This document shows, piece by piece, positions 1-7,413 of a stretch of DNA of 64,000 bases (position 1 is its first letter; each line of letters starts with the position of its first letter). Made by a program: the position numbers and the translations under genes. The notes below the pieces were generated by a model that saw nothing but the letters and a program-made list of their open reading frames with translations, made no database searches and had not been told where the DNA came from. Source of the DNA: an uncultured Paracoccaceae bacterium (GTDB lineage: Bacteria; Pseudomonadota; Alphaproteobacteria; Rhodobacterales; Rhodobacteraceae); contig CANLNM010000007.1 in assembly GCA_947492475.1 (NCBI GenBank), positions 124,001 through 188,000 on the forward strand, written 5' to 3'.

Positions 1-356
1 GGTCGACAACGCCTTTACCAAGGATGCCCAGATCATGGCGATCCATGCGGCGCGCAATTATCGTGGGGACAAATTGCAACGGACCGCAAAGCTGCACAAA
101 ATCCTCGATCCCCAAAATGGCCCGCTGATTGGGATCAAGCTAAACATCATCACCCGCAAAACGTTGGGCGGATTGCAAACGGATCTGAACAGTCAGATGT
201 TGAATGCCCAAGGCGCGCCCATTGAGGGCCTGTTCGCGGCAGGCGAAGTCGCTGGTTTTGGCGGCATATCACGGATATAACGCGCTGGAAGGGACGTTTT
301 TGGGCGGGTGCATTTTCTCTGGGCGACAGGCGGGGCGGGCGGACACAATCGCCTAA
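1..356 (+). pseudogene. C-terminal part of FAD-binding dehydrogenase, frameshifted near its end
   Basis: The frame is open from base 2, so the gene starts outside the window. The readable part ends in GLFAAGEVAGFGG, the C-terminal FAD-site signature of fumarate reductase/KsdD-like flavoprotein dehydrogenases. At about 263-266 the frame breaks: the original frame hits TAA at 278-280. The expected continuation, AYHGYNALEGTFLGGC followed by FSGRQAGRADTIA, reads perfectly in another frame down to the TAA at 354-356. This amounts to one extra base or two missing bases inside a run of Gly codons. Either the gene is a recent pseudogene or the assembly carries an indel. Substrate cannot be told from this fragment. 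Confidence 0.75.
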
Positions 357-565
357 GGTTGTGGGTCATCGGTCAGGTAGCCCGACAGGTATCCTTCTAG
401 AACTTTGGTCAATTCCTGCGAATAGGGCCGCGATGCGTCGCGGTCTTTTTGTGCTGCGATCAAATCCTCCATGGAGAGGGCGATTTGAATGGTTGTGTTT
501 GCCACCACAGCCGGGTTGCCGCCATGAAATCCATCCCCGCCCATGGCAAGTCGGTGAGATGGTTG
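353..565 (-). pseudogene. Unrecognised gene fragment, convergent with the FAD dehydrogenase
   Basis: An open minus-strand frame runs from a stop at 566-568 to TAG/TAA-side end 353, overlapping the neighbouring stop by a few bases. The first in-frame ATG is at 544 (63 aa: MGGDGFHGG..., then NTTIQIALSMEDLIAAQKDR, ending LTDDPQP). The composition is like the chromosomal genes and unlike the AT-richer sequence to its right. I do not recognise the family. The close convergent packing and the abrupt stop where the AT-rich patch begins suggest the 3' end of a gene cut by the incoming island, but a small intact ORF cannot be excluded. Confidence 0.35.
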
Positions 566-568
566 TTA

Positions 569-976
569 GATCACAGAACTATCGCGGGATATAATCGTAA
601 GAACGGTATTGTTGGCGGACATAACAAAAATGCCTTTGACAGCGCGATTGCTATTGAAAGTGGACGTGTTACAGGAAGGTATTCCGATCCCACGATGCCA
701 GGAGTTGAAACAATCACCTATCTGGTTGCCGCGAGAATTTGGGCAGGAGATATCATCGATGGTGAATTCCGTGCGAGAACCTACCAAAAGACGGTTTACG
801 ATCCTGCTGTATTGAGTGATCAGAGAGTTGCGCAGATGAGTGTTCAAGCCAGTCAACGCGCAACCTTCTCGGAAAATTCTTCTCAAGCGACAGTCACGAT
901 TGATTGGTTTAAGTTTCGAGTACATCGCAACCAAGATACCAACAGCGTTACAAACGTCCATTTAACCCATCAATAG
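569..976 (+). CDS. Orphan CdiA-type toxin C-terminal domain (probable nuclease), no N-terminal part
   Basis: The frame is open from 449, but residues before about 569 are antisense to the fragment on the other strand, so no start is convincing (GTG 554 or ATG 449 are possible). From about 620 the translation follows the plan of C-terminal toxin domains of CdiA/polymorphic toxins of the putative tRNase type: GHNKNAFDSAI, then PTMPGVETITY, the marker KTVYDPAVLSDQ, and a final FKFRVHRNQ...VTNVH. These normally sit at the end of a several-thousand-residue exported protein. Here only the roughly 130-residue tip is present. It looks like a displaced 'orphan' toxin module. Family assignment is from memory of the motif pattern; catalytic residues are not assigned. 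Confidence 0.55.
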   Translation, partial: DHRTIAGYNRKNGIVGGHNKNAFDSAIAIESGRVTGRYSDPTMPGVETITYLVAARIWAGDIIDGEFRARTYQKTVYDPAVLSDQRVAQMSVQASQRATFSENSSQATVTIDWFKFRVHRNQDTNSVTNVHLTHQ

Positions 977-1037
977 AAGAAGGTGGTATGCTTAGTCACT
1001 GGCGGTCAAGTAAAGATACCTTGGTGATATAATAATA

Positions 1038-1268
1038 ATGATTATTGGCGATAAAGTGCAATTTGGATTCTTTTTTAACAAAGTCCTTGAAGCTGAGATG
1101 TACCAATTAAACGAAGGTTACTTTGTTCATCTTCCAAAAGCCTTGATTGATGACCATGTATATCAAGGTAGCGTTGAAAATTCTTGGAAACCCAAACTTG
1201 AGCCTATCAGACATCGGTTTCACGCCAGCGGCTCGACCTCGCACACACCAAGTCATTCCGCGATGTGA
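1038..1268 (+). CDS. Small hypothetical ORF between toxin domain and next gene; possible truncated immunity gene
   Basis: 76 aa starting MIIGDKVQFGFFFNKVLEAE. Roughly the first 53 residues (to about 1200) read like a real acidic/aromatic small protein. The tail (HASGSTSHTPSHSAM) has the Ser/His/Pro-rich look of out-of-frame sequence, which suggests truncation or a recombination joint near 1200. Its position 61 bp after the toxin domain and on the same strand is where a cognate immunity gene would be. I do not recognise the family, so the immunity role is inference from position only. Confidence 0.35.
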   Translation: MIIGDKVQFGFFFNKVLEAEMYQLNEGYFVHLPKALIDDHVYQGSVENSWKPKLEPIRHRFHASGSTSHTPSHSAM

Positions 1269-1295
1269 AAACTGTGTTAACGTGTTCGGAACGGA

Positions 1296-1772
1296 ATGAT
1301 GCTTTATGATGCTGAAGATTCTGTAGGATTGGACATTGACTGGTTTGCAGTCGATACCGAAGGCAAAATTGCTCATTTTGCCACTGGTGGAGTGGGCTTC
1401 TTACCTGCTGAAACTGGGAAGGACTTGCAAGCTGCAGACGCTGCTTTCGATGTCTTGTTCGCTGCAAATGAGACCACTAGCACGATCATTATCGAAGAAA
1501 ACCTACCGATTTTTTCTAGTGATGAGAAAAGATCGCAATACATTACTGCCTTTGAAAACATGGCGAAGCGTGGTTACTTCAGCTACGATGTAGCTGATCC
1601 AAGTGTACAAAACTCACACTATGTGCTTGTTGCTGCGCCAATCAAACCAGCTTTGCTAGCCGCATCTGCGTGCGATGAGGCACAAAGAGCTACAGTTCCG
1701 TTTTTTTGCAGCGGTGTTTTTGACAAGGATCGACTGCGTGTCGTGGCAAATGATTGGCTGGCCAATACCTAA
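1296..1772 (+). CDS. Hypothetical protein, possible immunity protein of a toxin cassette
   Basis: 158 aa (ATG 1296, or 1299 immediately after), preceded by GGAACGGA. No signal peptide or membrane segment. The N-terminal DIDWFAVDTEGKIAHFATGG resembles a recurring family of small cytoplasmic proteins ('WFAVD...G.IAHF') that I associate with toxin-immunity loci, though I cannot name a domain. It lies 320 bp after the CdiA-type toxin domain, on the same strand, in the same AT-richer patch. That context makes an immunity role plausible but unproven. Confidence 0.5.
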   Translation: MMLYDAEDSVGLDIDWFAVDTEGKIAHFATGGVGFLPAETGKDLQAADAAFDVLFAANETTSTIIIEENLPIFSSDEKRSQYITAFENMAKRGYFSYDVADPSVQNSHYVLVAAPIKPALLAASACDEAQRATVPFFCSGVFDKDRLRVVANDWLANT

Positions 1773-2116
1773 ACTTACCTTTCCAACTTCATCAAGAAAA
1801 TAGATATTTGTCTACAATATCCGCTCCTGAGCTAACCGTTTCTCCCATTGGTCTTTGATGCGGATTTAGGCTTGGTATTCGAGAAAATATTGGATTAGTT
1901 TGGTTCCCTCTGAAGGCTCACTAGTGTTCTTGCTGACCTGAATGTCTGCTTTCGATCACCCTACCTTGCGCCAATCTGACCCGGTACAGAATTGGAAAAA
2001 TCTTGGCCGGTTTGGATCGTTTGCCAAACTTTGCGCATGCTGTTACCGGAACGGATCGATCGAAATCAGGTCTCTGCTGGGTGCATTCTGAAAAACAAGG
2101 GTAATTTGGGATTTAA
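1773..2116. other. AT-richer stretch without a recognisable gene, between island ORF and tRNA-Leu
   Basis: About 340 bases without a credible ORF on either strand. I see no inverted repeats typical of an IS end and no integrase remnant. It separates the hypothetical gene from the 3' end of tRNA-Leu and probably represents degraded island sequence. Confidence 0.5.
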
Positions 2117-2203
2117 TGGTGCCCAGAAGAGGACTCGAACCTCCACGTCCATACGGACACTAGCACCTGAAGCTAGCGCGTCTACCAATTCCGCCATCTG
2201 GGC
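2117..2203 (-). tRNA. tRNA-Leu (anticodon CAG)
   Basis: The minus strand reads a complete class II tRNA with a long variable arm. The acceptor 5' half GCCCAGA pairs with the 3' end, GGCGGAATTGGTAGACGC is the D-arm of Leu tRNAs, the anticodon loop TTCAGGT gives CAG, the variable arm TGTCCGTATGGACG forms a stem, and GGTTCGAGTCC is the T-arm. CCA is encoded. The 3' end (2117) faces the AT-rich toxin patch, so this is a candidate integration site. Confidence 0.97.
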
Positions 2204-2378
2204 ACGGGTTGGTGAAGGGGCGTTTACGCCGCACTGCGCATCCTGTCAACGCGAATCCTTGGGTTTTTTCATAAACCGTCAATCTAGTTGGGAATACCAC
2301 TGTAACTGCGCGCAAATGCGCCTTGTTTGTCGGGCAGGGCGGGGATAAACCAAAGAAGATCTTTGCAAGGATATAACT

Positions 2379-3365
2379 ATGACCAAGCTTGTCACCATTT
2401 TCGGCGGTTCCGGCTTTGTTGGGCGCTACATCGCCCGCCGTATGGCCAAAGAAGGCTGGCGCGTACGCGTTGCCACCCGTGACCCAAACGAAGCATTGTT
2501 TGTGAAACCTTATGGTGCGGTTGGTCAGGTTGAACCCGTGTTTTGCAACATTCGCGACGACGACAGTGTCCAAGCCGCCATTCAGGGCGCGACCGCGGTT
2601 GTGAATTGTGTGGGTGTTCTTGAGGAAAAGGGCAAAAACACGTTTTTGGCTGTGCAGGCAGACGGGGCCGACCGGGTTGCATTATTCGCGGCCAAAGCTG
2701 GCGTTGAAAATTTTGTGCATGTATCGGCAATTGGTGCATCCCAAGAGGGCGCATCGGAATATTCCCGGTCCAAAGCTGCGGGCGAAGCGCATGTGCTGCG
2801 TCACATGCCAAACGCGGTCATTCTGCGTCCATCGATTATTTTTGGCACCGAGGATCAATTCTTTAACCGCTTTGCGGGCATGACCCGTTGGGGGCCGGTG
2901 TTGCCCATTGCCAAGGCTAACACCAAATTCCAACCGGTCTTTGTGGATGATGTGGCACAGGCGGCTGTCATGGGCGCGCTGGGCACAGCGGCACCGGGTG
3001 TCTATGAATTGGGCGGTCCCGATGTGGACACGTTCCGTGGCCTGATGGGGCGCATGTTGACGGTTATTCGCAAGCGGCGCTTGGTTCTGGGCATGCCCGG
3101 ATTTGTGGCCAAACTGGTGGCACTGTTTGGTGGCTGGGGGCAGACGCTGTCGCTGGGCATAGTAAAAACGCCGATCACGTCGGATCAGCTGAAATCGCTG
3201 AGCAGTGACAACGTCGTTTCTGAGGGCGCGCAGGGATTTGACGCGCTGGGCATTACCCCACGCAACATGTCAGCGATCCTGCCGGATTACCTGTGGCGGT
3301 TCCGTCCATCCGGGCAATATGACGCGATCAAAGAATCCGCGCAAAATCTGAAAGCTTACGAATAA
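2379..3365 (+). CDS. NDUFA9-like NAD(P)-binding atypical SDR protein
   Basis: 328 aa with an N-terminal Rossmann fold (TIFGGSGFVGRYIARRM, GxxGxxG type at residues 8-14), VNCVGVL, and the atypical-SDR segment HVSAIGA...EYSRSKAAGE. This matches the 'complex I NDUFA9 subunit family' proteins of alphaproteobacteria, homologous to the accessory complex I subunit. Its molecular task in bacteria is not settled. It starts at ATG with AAAGAAG-like upstream purines and converges on uppP, overlapping it by 10 bp at the 3' ends. Confidence 0.85.
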   Translation: MTKLVTIFGGSGFVGRYIARRMAKEGWRVRVATRDPNEALFVKPYGAVGQVEPVFCNIRDDDSVQAAIQGATAVVNCVGVLEEKGKNTFLAVQADGADRVALFAAKAGVENFVHVSAIGASQEGASEYSRSKAAGEAHVLRHMPNAVILRPSIIFGTEDQFFNRFAGMTRWGPVLPIAKANTKFQPVFVDDVAQAAVMGALGTAAPGVYELGGPDVDTFRGLMGRMLTVIRKRRLVLGMPGFVAKLVALFGGWGQTLSLGIVKTPITSDQLKSLSSDNVVSEGAQGFDALGITPRNMSAILPDYLWRFRPSGQYDAIKESAQNLKAYE

Positions 3366-4159
3366 GCGATCACAAGCAAAACCACGCCCAATGCGATTCG
3401 ATAGATCACATAGGGCGTGAAGCTGACCGATTTTAGCAACCGCATCATCAGGCTCAGCGCGGCGAGCGCCGCAAAGCATGACATGACAGCGGCAATCGCC
3501 CCATCCCGCGCAGCGGCGACATCGGCGGTTGCGATCACTTCGATTCCCAACAAAACACCAGACGCAAATATGGTCGGGATCGACATCAGCATTGCCAATT
3601 TTGCGCCATCACTGCGATTGTAACCCAATTGACGTGCAGCGGTGATCGTGGCCCCAGACCGGGATGTGCCGGGGATCAGAGCCACGGCCTGCCACAACCC
3701 CATGATGATCGCATCGCGCAGTGACCAATCTTCGGCCTTTTTGCTGGTCCCGCCTTTTTGGTCGGCGATATACAGGACGATACCGAAAATCAGCATGGTC
3801 CAGCCGATGACGGTGATGGACCGCATTGCATCGCTTAGTCCTGTGATCTTCAGGATTAGGCCAAATGCAATGGCGGGGATGGTGGCGATCATCAATAGGA
3901 ACGCCAGCTTGGATCCCGGTGTATCAATGCGACCGGTTAACATGCGCGGCGTGCCCGCGAGCCCGATTTTGACGTCCTGCCAAAAATACAGAATCACCGC
4001 GACCAATGTGCCCACATGGACTGATACATCGATCACCTGCCCCTGATCTTGGATTCCTAAAAACCGAGGTAGCAGAATCAGATGCCCCGAGGATGACACC
4101 GGAAGGAATTCTGTGATGCCCTGAATCAGGGCGACGAGGAAAAGATGAAATAGGGGCAT
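3356..4159 (-). CDS. uppP: Undecaprenyl-diphosphatase UppP (BacA)
   Basis: 267 aa polytopic inner-membrane protein with both family signatures. The first is QGITEFLPVSSSGHL at residues 14-28, containing the Glu-rich active-site motif. The second is PGTSRSGATI around residue 163. It removes a phosphate from undecaprenyl diphosphate to recycle the lipid carrier for peptidoglycan and O-antigen synthesis. Length is normal for the family. The hydrophobic segments cover nearly the whole protein. It is transcribed alone and convergently with the NDUFA9-like gene. Confidence 0.95.
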   Translation of the reverse strand: MPLFHLFLVALIQGITEFLPVSSSGHLILLPRFLGIQDQGQVIDVSVHVGTLVAVILYFWQDVKIGLAGTPRMLTGRIDTPGSKLAFLLMIATIPAIAFGLILKITGLSDAMRSITVIGWTMLIFGIVLYIADQKGGTSKKAEDWSLRDAIIMGLWQAVALIPGTSRSGATITAARQLGYNRSDGAKLAMLMSIPTIFASGVLLGIEVIATADVAAARDGAIAAVMSCFAALAALSLMMRLLKSVSFTPYVIYRIALGVVLLVIAYS

Positions 4160-4237
4160 AAAAAACCTGCTGATTCGTTGGCCCCAACCTAAATCATTGG
4201 AGTCGTGGGGAAAGAGTTCAGATAGGTCGCAATTCGG

Positions 4238-4300
4238 ACCTAAATTTTCTGCATTTTTTGAATATTTAGGTTCACGGAGTGATATTTTCGAAATATAGGT
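4238..4300. promoter_or_regulatory. Cluster of inverted repeats upstream of the gltD operon
   Basis: ACCTAAAT (4238-4245) and ATTTAGGT (4264-4271) form a perfect 8-bp inverted repeat with an 18-bp spacer. A third related half-site, AAATATAGGT, follows at 4291-4300. A second small dyad, ATATTT-TCG-AAATAT, lies at 4282-4296. The region is very AT-rich against the coding background. It sits 75-140 bp ahead of the chosen gltD start and is a plausible operator for an amino-acid/nitrogen regulator. Which one cannot be told. Confidence 0.5.
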
Positions 4301-4374
4301 AAGTCATGCTGACTTTTCATCCGGTGAAAACCAGATTAAACGGAGCGTCCAATCAGATTGCGGAGGATTTAGCC

Positions 4375-5808
4375 GTGGCAAAGCAGAAGATGTTGAAATT
4401 TATTTCGGTCGACCGGGATATGCCAGAGAAACGCGAAGCGACTCTGCGCAAGGAAGATTTCAATGAGATTTATGCCGAATTTGCGACGGCGAAAGCCGAA
4501 GAGCAAGCCAGCCGGTGCAGCCAATGTGGTGTGCCGTATTGCCAATCCCATTGTCCGTTGCACAATAACATCCCCGATTGGCTGCGCCTGACCGCCGAGG
4601 GTCGCCTACAAGAAGCGTATGAAGTGTCGCAAGCCACCAACACGTTCCCAGAAATCTGTGGTCGGATTTGTCCGCAGGATCGTCTGTGCGAAGGCAATTG
4701 TGTGATCGAACAATCCGGCCATGGCACCGTGACCATCGGATCGGTCGAAAAATATATCACCGACACGGCCTGGGAAAACGGTTGGGTTCTGCCCGTTTCA
4801 CCGACCCAAGAGCGCAGCGAAAGCGTCGGCATCATTGGCGCAGGCCCCGGTGGTCTGGCCGCAGCGGATCACCTGCGTCGCGCAGGCGTTCAGGTCACGG
4901 TGTATGACCGTTATGACCGTGGCGGCGGCTTGCTGACCTATGGTATCCCCGGCTTTAAGCTGGAAAAAGACGTGGTCATGCGGCGCATGGATCAGCTGGA
5001 AAAATCCGGCGTTGAATTTGTGCTGAACTGCAATGTCGGCGTTGATCTGTCCTTTGATGATATTCGCGCCAAACATAATGCGGTTCTGATCGCGACGGGT
5101 GTTTATAAAACACGTGACTTGCAAGCGCCCGGTTCCGGGGCCGCTGGCATTGTCCGTGCGATTGATTATTTGACTGCGTCCAACCGCAAATCCTTTGGCG
5201 ATGATGTGCCGGAATATGACAGCGGCGAATTGAATGCGACGGGCAAAAAGGTCGTCGTGATTGGCGGCGGTGATACGGCCATGGATTGTGTGCGCACAGC
5301 CATTCGTCAGGGCGCGGACAGCGTGAAATGCCTTTATCGTCGTGACAAAGCCAACATGCCCGGATCCCAACGCGAAGTGCAAAACGCCGAAGAAGAAGGC
5401 GTGGATTTCGTTTGGTTGAGTGCCCCCAAAGGCTTCACTGGGGATGCGGTAAATGGCGTGATGGTTCAGAAAATGCGTCTGGGCGCCCCGGATGCGTCCG
5501 GTCGCAGCATGCCGGAATTGATCGAAGGGTCCGATTACGTCGAAGAGGCGGATCTGGTTGTGCAGGCGCTGGGCTTTGAGCCTGAGGATCTGCCGCAGCT
5601 TTGGGGTGTTGATGGGTTGGAAGTCACCCGGTGGGGCACCGTAAAAGCGGACTTTGGCACCGGACAAACCAGCCTCGATGGGGTGTTTGCCGCCGGTGAT
5701 ATCGTGCGCGGTGCCAGCCTGGTGGTTTGGGCGATCCGTGATGGACGCGACAGCGCCGAGGCGATTTTGGACCACTTGTCGGCATCTGCCAGCGTTGCGG
5801 CGCAATAA
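4375..5808 (+). CDS. gltD: Glutamate synthase (NADPH) small subunit
   Basis: The GTG start at 4375 is chosen because GGAGGA at 4362-4367 is ideally spaced and because family members begin M/VAKQKM. An in-frame ATG at 4306 would add 23 unlikely residues and overlap the operator region. The protein is 477 aa. The N-terminal cysteine-rich domain (CSQCGVPYCQSHCPLHNNIP, CGRICPQDRLCEGNC) carries the Fe-S clusters. FAD-binding GIIGAGPGGLAAADHL and NAD(P)H-binding VVVIGGGDTAMDC follow. The subunit passes NADPH electrons to GltB for synthesis of glutamate from glutamine and 2-oxoglutarate. Unusually, two secreted-protein genes lie between it and gltB. Confidence 0.95.
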   Translation: MAKQKMLKFISVDRDMPEKREATLRKEDFNEIYAEFATAKAEEQASRCSQCGVPYCQSHCPLHNNIPDWLRLTAEGRLQEAYEVSQATNTFPEICGRICPQDRLCEGNCVIEQSGHGTVTIGSVEKYITDTAWENGWVLPVSPTQERSESVGIIGAGPGGLAAADHLRRAGVQVTVYDRYDRGGGLLTYGIPGFKLEKDVVMRRMDQLEKSGVEFVLNCNVGVDLSFDDIRAKHNAVLIATGVYKTRDLQAPGSGAAGIVRAIDYLTASNRKSFGDDVPEYDSGELNATGKKVVVIGGGDTAMDCVRTAIRQGADSVKCLYRRDKANMPGSQREVQNAEEEGVDFVWLSAPKGFTGDAVNGVMVQKMRLGAPDASGRSMPELIEGSDYVEEADLVVQALGFEPEDLPQLWGVDGLEVTRWGTVKADFGTGQTSLDGVFAAGDIVRGASLVVWAIRDGRDSAEAILDHLSASASVAAQ

Positions 5809-5913
5809 CCCACACAGAACGTTAACAAAAATTCACACCAAGAAAGGAGAACAGCGATGATACGATCCCATGACAGCGTCTTTGCTGTTTTCAATGATTT
5901 CGGAGTGACTTTT

Positions 5914-6591
5914 ATGATCCGCGTTTTGCCGTTTCTATTGTTGGCCAGCCCTGCATTTGCCCAAACGTTTCATCTGCCCGCCGGTTGCGAAGCCTATCTG
6001 ACGGTGCAGGGCAAAGGGTGCTATGTCAGCCACCATTTTACCTGTGAAAACGACCCTGCCGGTTTGCAGCGTCGTGTGTCCATGGGCGAAGAGGGGCTGT
6101 TTTACGCCGGTGCAATTGACGCCGAAACCCAGTGGATCGAAAGCTATCACATCGGCACAGATCACGTCGAAGAGCTGGAGCAAAGCCCGGTTGATCCGGC
6201 GAATATGACCGAACTGATGGACACGGAAATCGATACCTATGATTTTCGCACACACAGCGCTGAAATCGGCACAACACGGTATGTTGGGCGCGATACTTTG
6301 ACCGGTCAAACAGTGGAAATCGACGGGATTCAACTGTTTGAAACCACCTACGATATTCGTGCCTATGACCAATCCGGAAACGAGCTTTGGCATTCGGTGG
6401 GCCGTGAACTCATTTCGCCGCAATGGCGGATGTTCCTGTCCGGAATTGGCCGCACCAGCGTGGGCGCAGACAGCTGGGAAACTGATGAAACACCGGTTGA
6501 ATTCATCTTTCCGGGCGAACCGGGGTTTTTGTCGTCGAACCCAAAATATGATTGCGGTGTCATGATGTCCAAGTTGGAGATTTCACAATGA
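5914..6591 (+). CDS. Secreted cysteine-containing protein, paralogue A (between gltD and gltB)
   Basis: From ATG 5914 (GGAG 8 bases upstream) the product is 225 aa with a signal peptide MIRVLPFLLLASPAFAQ. An earlier ATG at 5857 also has a strong AAAGGAG site but would put 19 extra residues before the signal peptide. The mature part has a cysteine pattern LPAGC...GKGC...HFTCEND near the N-terminus and YDCGV near the C-terminus. It also has a conserved IDTYDF and a FIFPGEPGF motif. All of these recur in the next gene, so the two are tandem paralogues. Function is unknown; periplasmic location is predicted. Confidence 0.75.
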   Translation: MIRVLPFLLLASPAFAQTFHLPAGCEAYLTVQGKGCYVSHHFTCENDPAGLQRRVSMGEEGLFYAGAIDAETQWIESYHIGTDHVEELEQSPVDPANMTELMDTEIDTYDFRTHSAEIGTTRYVGRDTLTGQTVEIDGIQLFETTYDIRAYDQSGNELWHSVGRELISPQWRMFLSGIGRTSVGADSWETDETPVEFIFPGEPGFLSSNPKYDCGVMMSKLEISQ

Positions 6592-7316
6592 ATTTTTGCG
6601 TGAAAACAGCGGCTATTTCGGCGCTTTGGGCCGGCACCATGTCCGTAGCGTCTGTGTCTGCGCAGACCTATCAGCTGCCCGAAGGCTGCGCCGGATATCT
6701 GACCATCCAACAACGCGGCTGCGTGGTTTCCAATCACTACACCTGCGAAGCCGACCCTACGGGCCATCAATGGCGTGTCGATTTCATGGAAAACGGTCCG
6801 GTTTTCGGTAGCTTGATCGATGGTGACACACAATGGCTGCAAAGCCTGAGCCTGTTCAGCGGTCAAATCACCGAATTGCAGGCCGATCCACCCGATCCCG
6901 CATCGCTGGATGAATTGCTGGAAACGGGCATCGATACCTATGATTTCACCACCATTTCCCCCGATGGGGCCGCAACGCGGTGGCGTGGCGCGGATGTGCT
7001 GACCGGTGAAACGGTGGTAATCGACGGCCAAGAGTTGCTGTTGATGACCTATACCAGCGAAAGCGACACACCGGACGGACGGTTTCGCAACGAAGGCGTA
7101 AACTATGTCGCGCCGCAATGGCGTCTGTTTCTGCCCGGCATTTCCAAGAGCTTTACCTCCGATGGGGATGCGCTTCCTGAATCTGACAACACGCCGGTAT
7201 CGTTTATTTTTCCGGGTGAACCCGGCTTTTTCAGCCAGAACCCGATCTATGATTGCGGCGTGCAGGACACGTCGTTTCCCGCCCTAATAACCCCGCGGGA
7301 TGTGACCCAAAACTGA
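6588..7316 (+). CDS. Secreted cysteine-containing protein, paralogue B (between gltD and gltB)
   Basis: 242 aa from ATG 6588, which overlaps the previous stop as ATGA, so the two are probably translationally coupled. GGAG lies about 10 bases upstream. The signal peptide ends near SVSAQ. The mature protein repeats the layout of paralogue A: LPEGC, QRGC, YTCEADP, GIDTYDF, DVLTGETVVIDG, APQWRLFLPGI, FIFPGEPGF and a C-terminal YDCGV. The conserved cysteines suggest disulfides in the periplasm. I do not recognise a named domain. Confidence 0.8.
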   Translation: MNFCVKTAAISALWAGTMSVASVSAQTYQLPEGCAGYLTIQQRGCVVSNHYTCEADPTGHQWRVDFMENGPVFGSLIDGDTQWLQSLSLFSGQITELQADPPDPASLDELLETGIDTYDFTTISPDGAATRWRGADVLTGETVVIDGQELLLMTYTSESDTPDGRFRNEGVNYVAPQWRLFLPGISKSFTSDGDALPESDNTPVSFIFPGEPGFFSQNPIYDCGVQDTSFPALITPRDVTQN

Positions 7317-7413
7317 CGTCGCCTGCCAAAACGCACACACGCCAGATACCAAAAGCTAATGACCGAGGCCGAGACGAAAAGATGGTCGTCACGCCACAAG
7401 AAGGAGAGCCAAC

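Noticed and set aside
1992..2573. Frames crossing the tRNA-Leu gene on both strands
   Set aside because: They run through a structurally perfect tRNA and, on the minus strand, through the start of the NDUFA9-like gene.
4798..5805. 335-residue minus-strand open frame
   Set aside because: Fully antisense to gltD, whose domains are unmistakable; the translation is His/Arg-rich with no family pattern.
5857..5913. Upstream ATG of secreted paralogue A with strong Shine-Dalgarno
   Set aside because: It would place 19 residues ahead of a complete signal peptide, and the paralogue starts at the signal peptide; not fully excluded.
6363..7118. 251-residue minus-strand frame opposite the secreted paralogues
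   Set aside because: The plus-strand genes have signal peptides, a coupled start and paralogy; the antisense frame has none.
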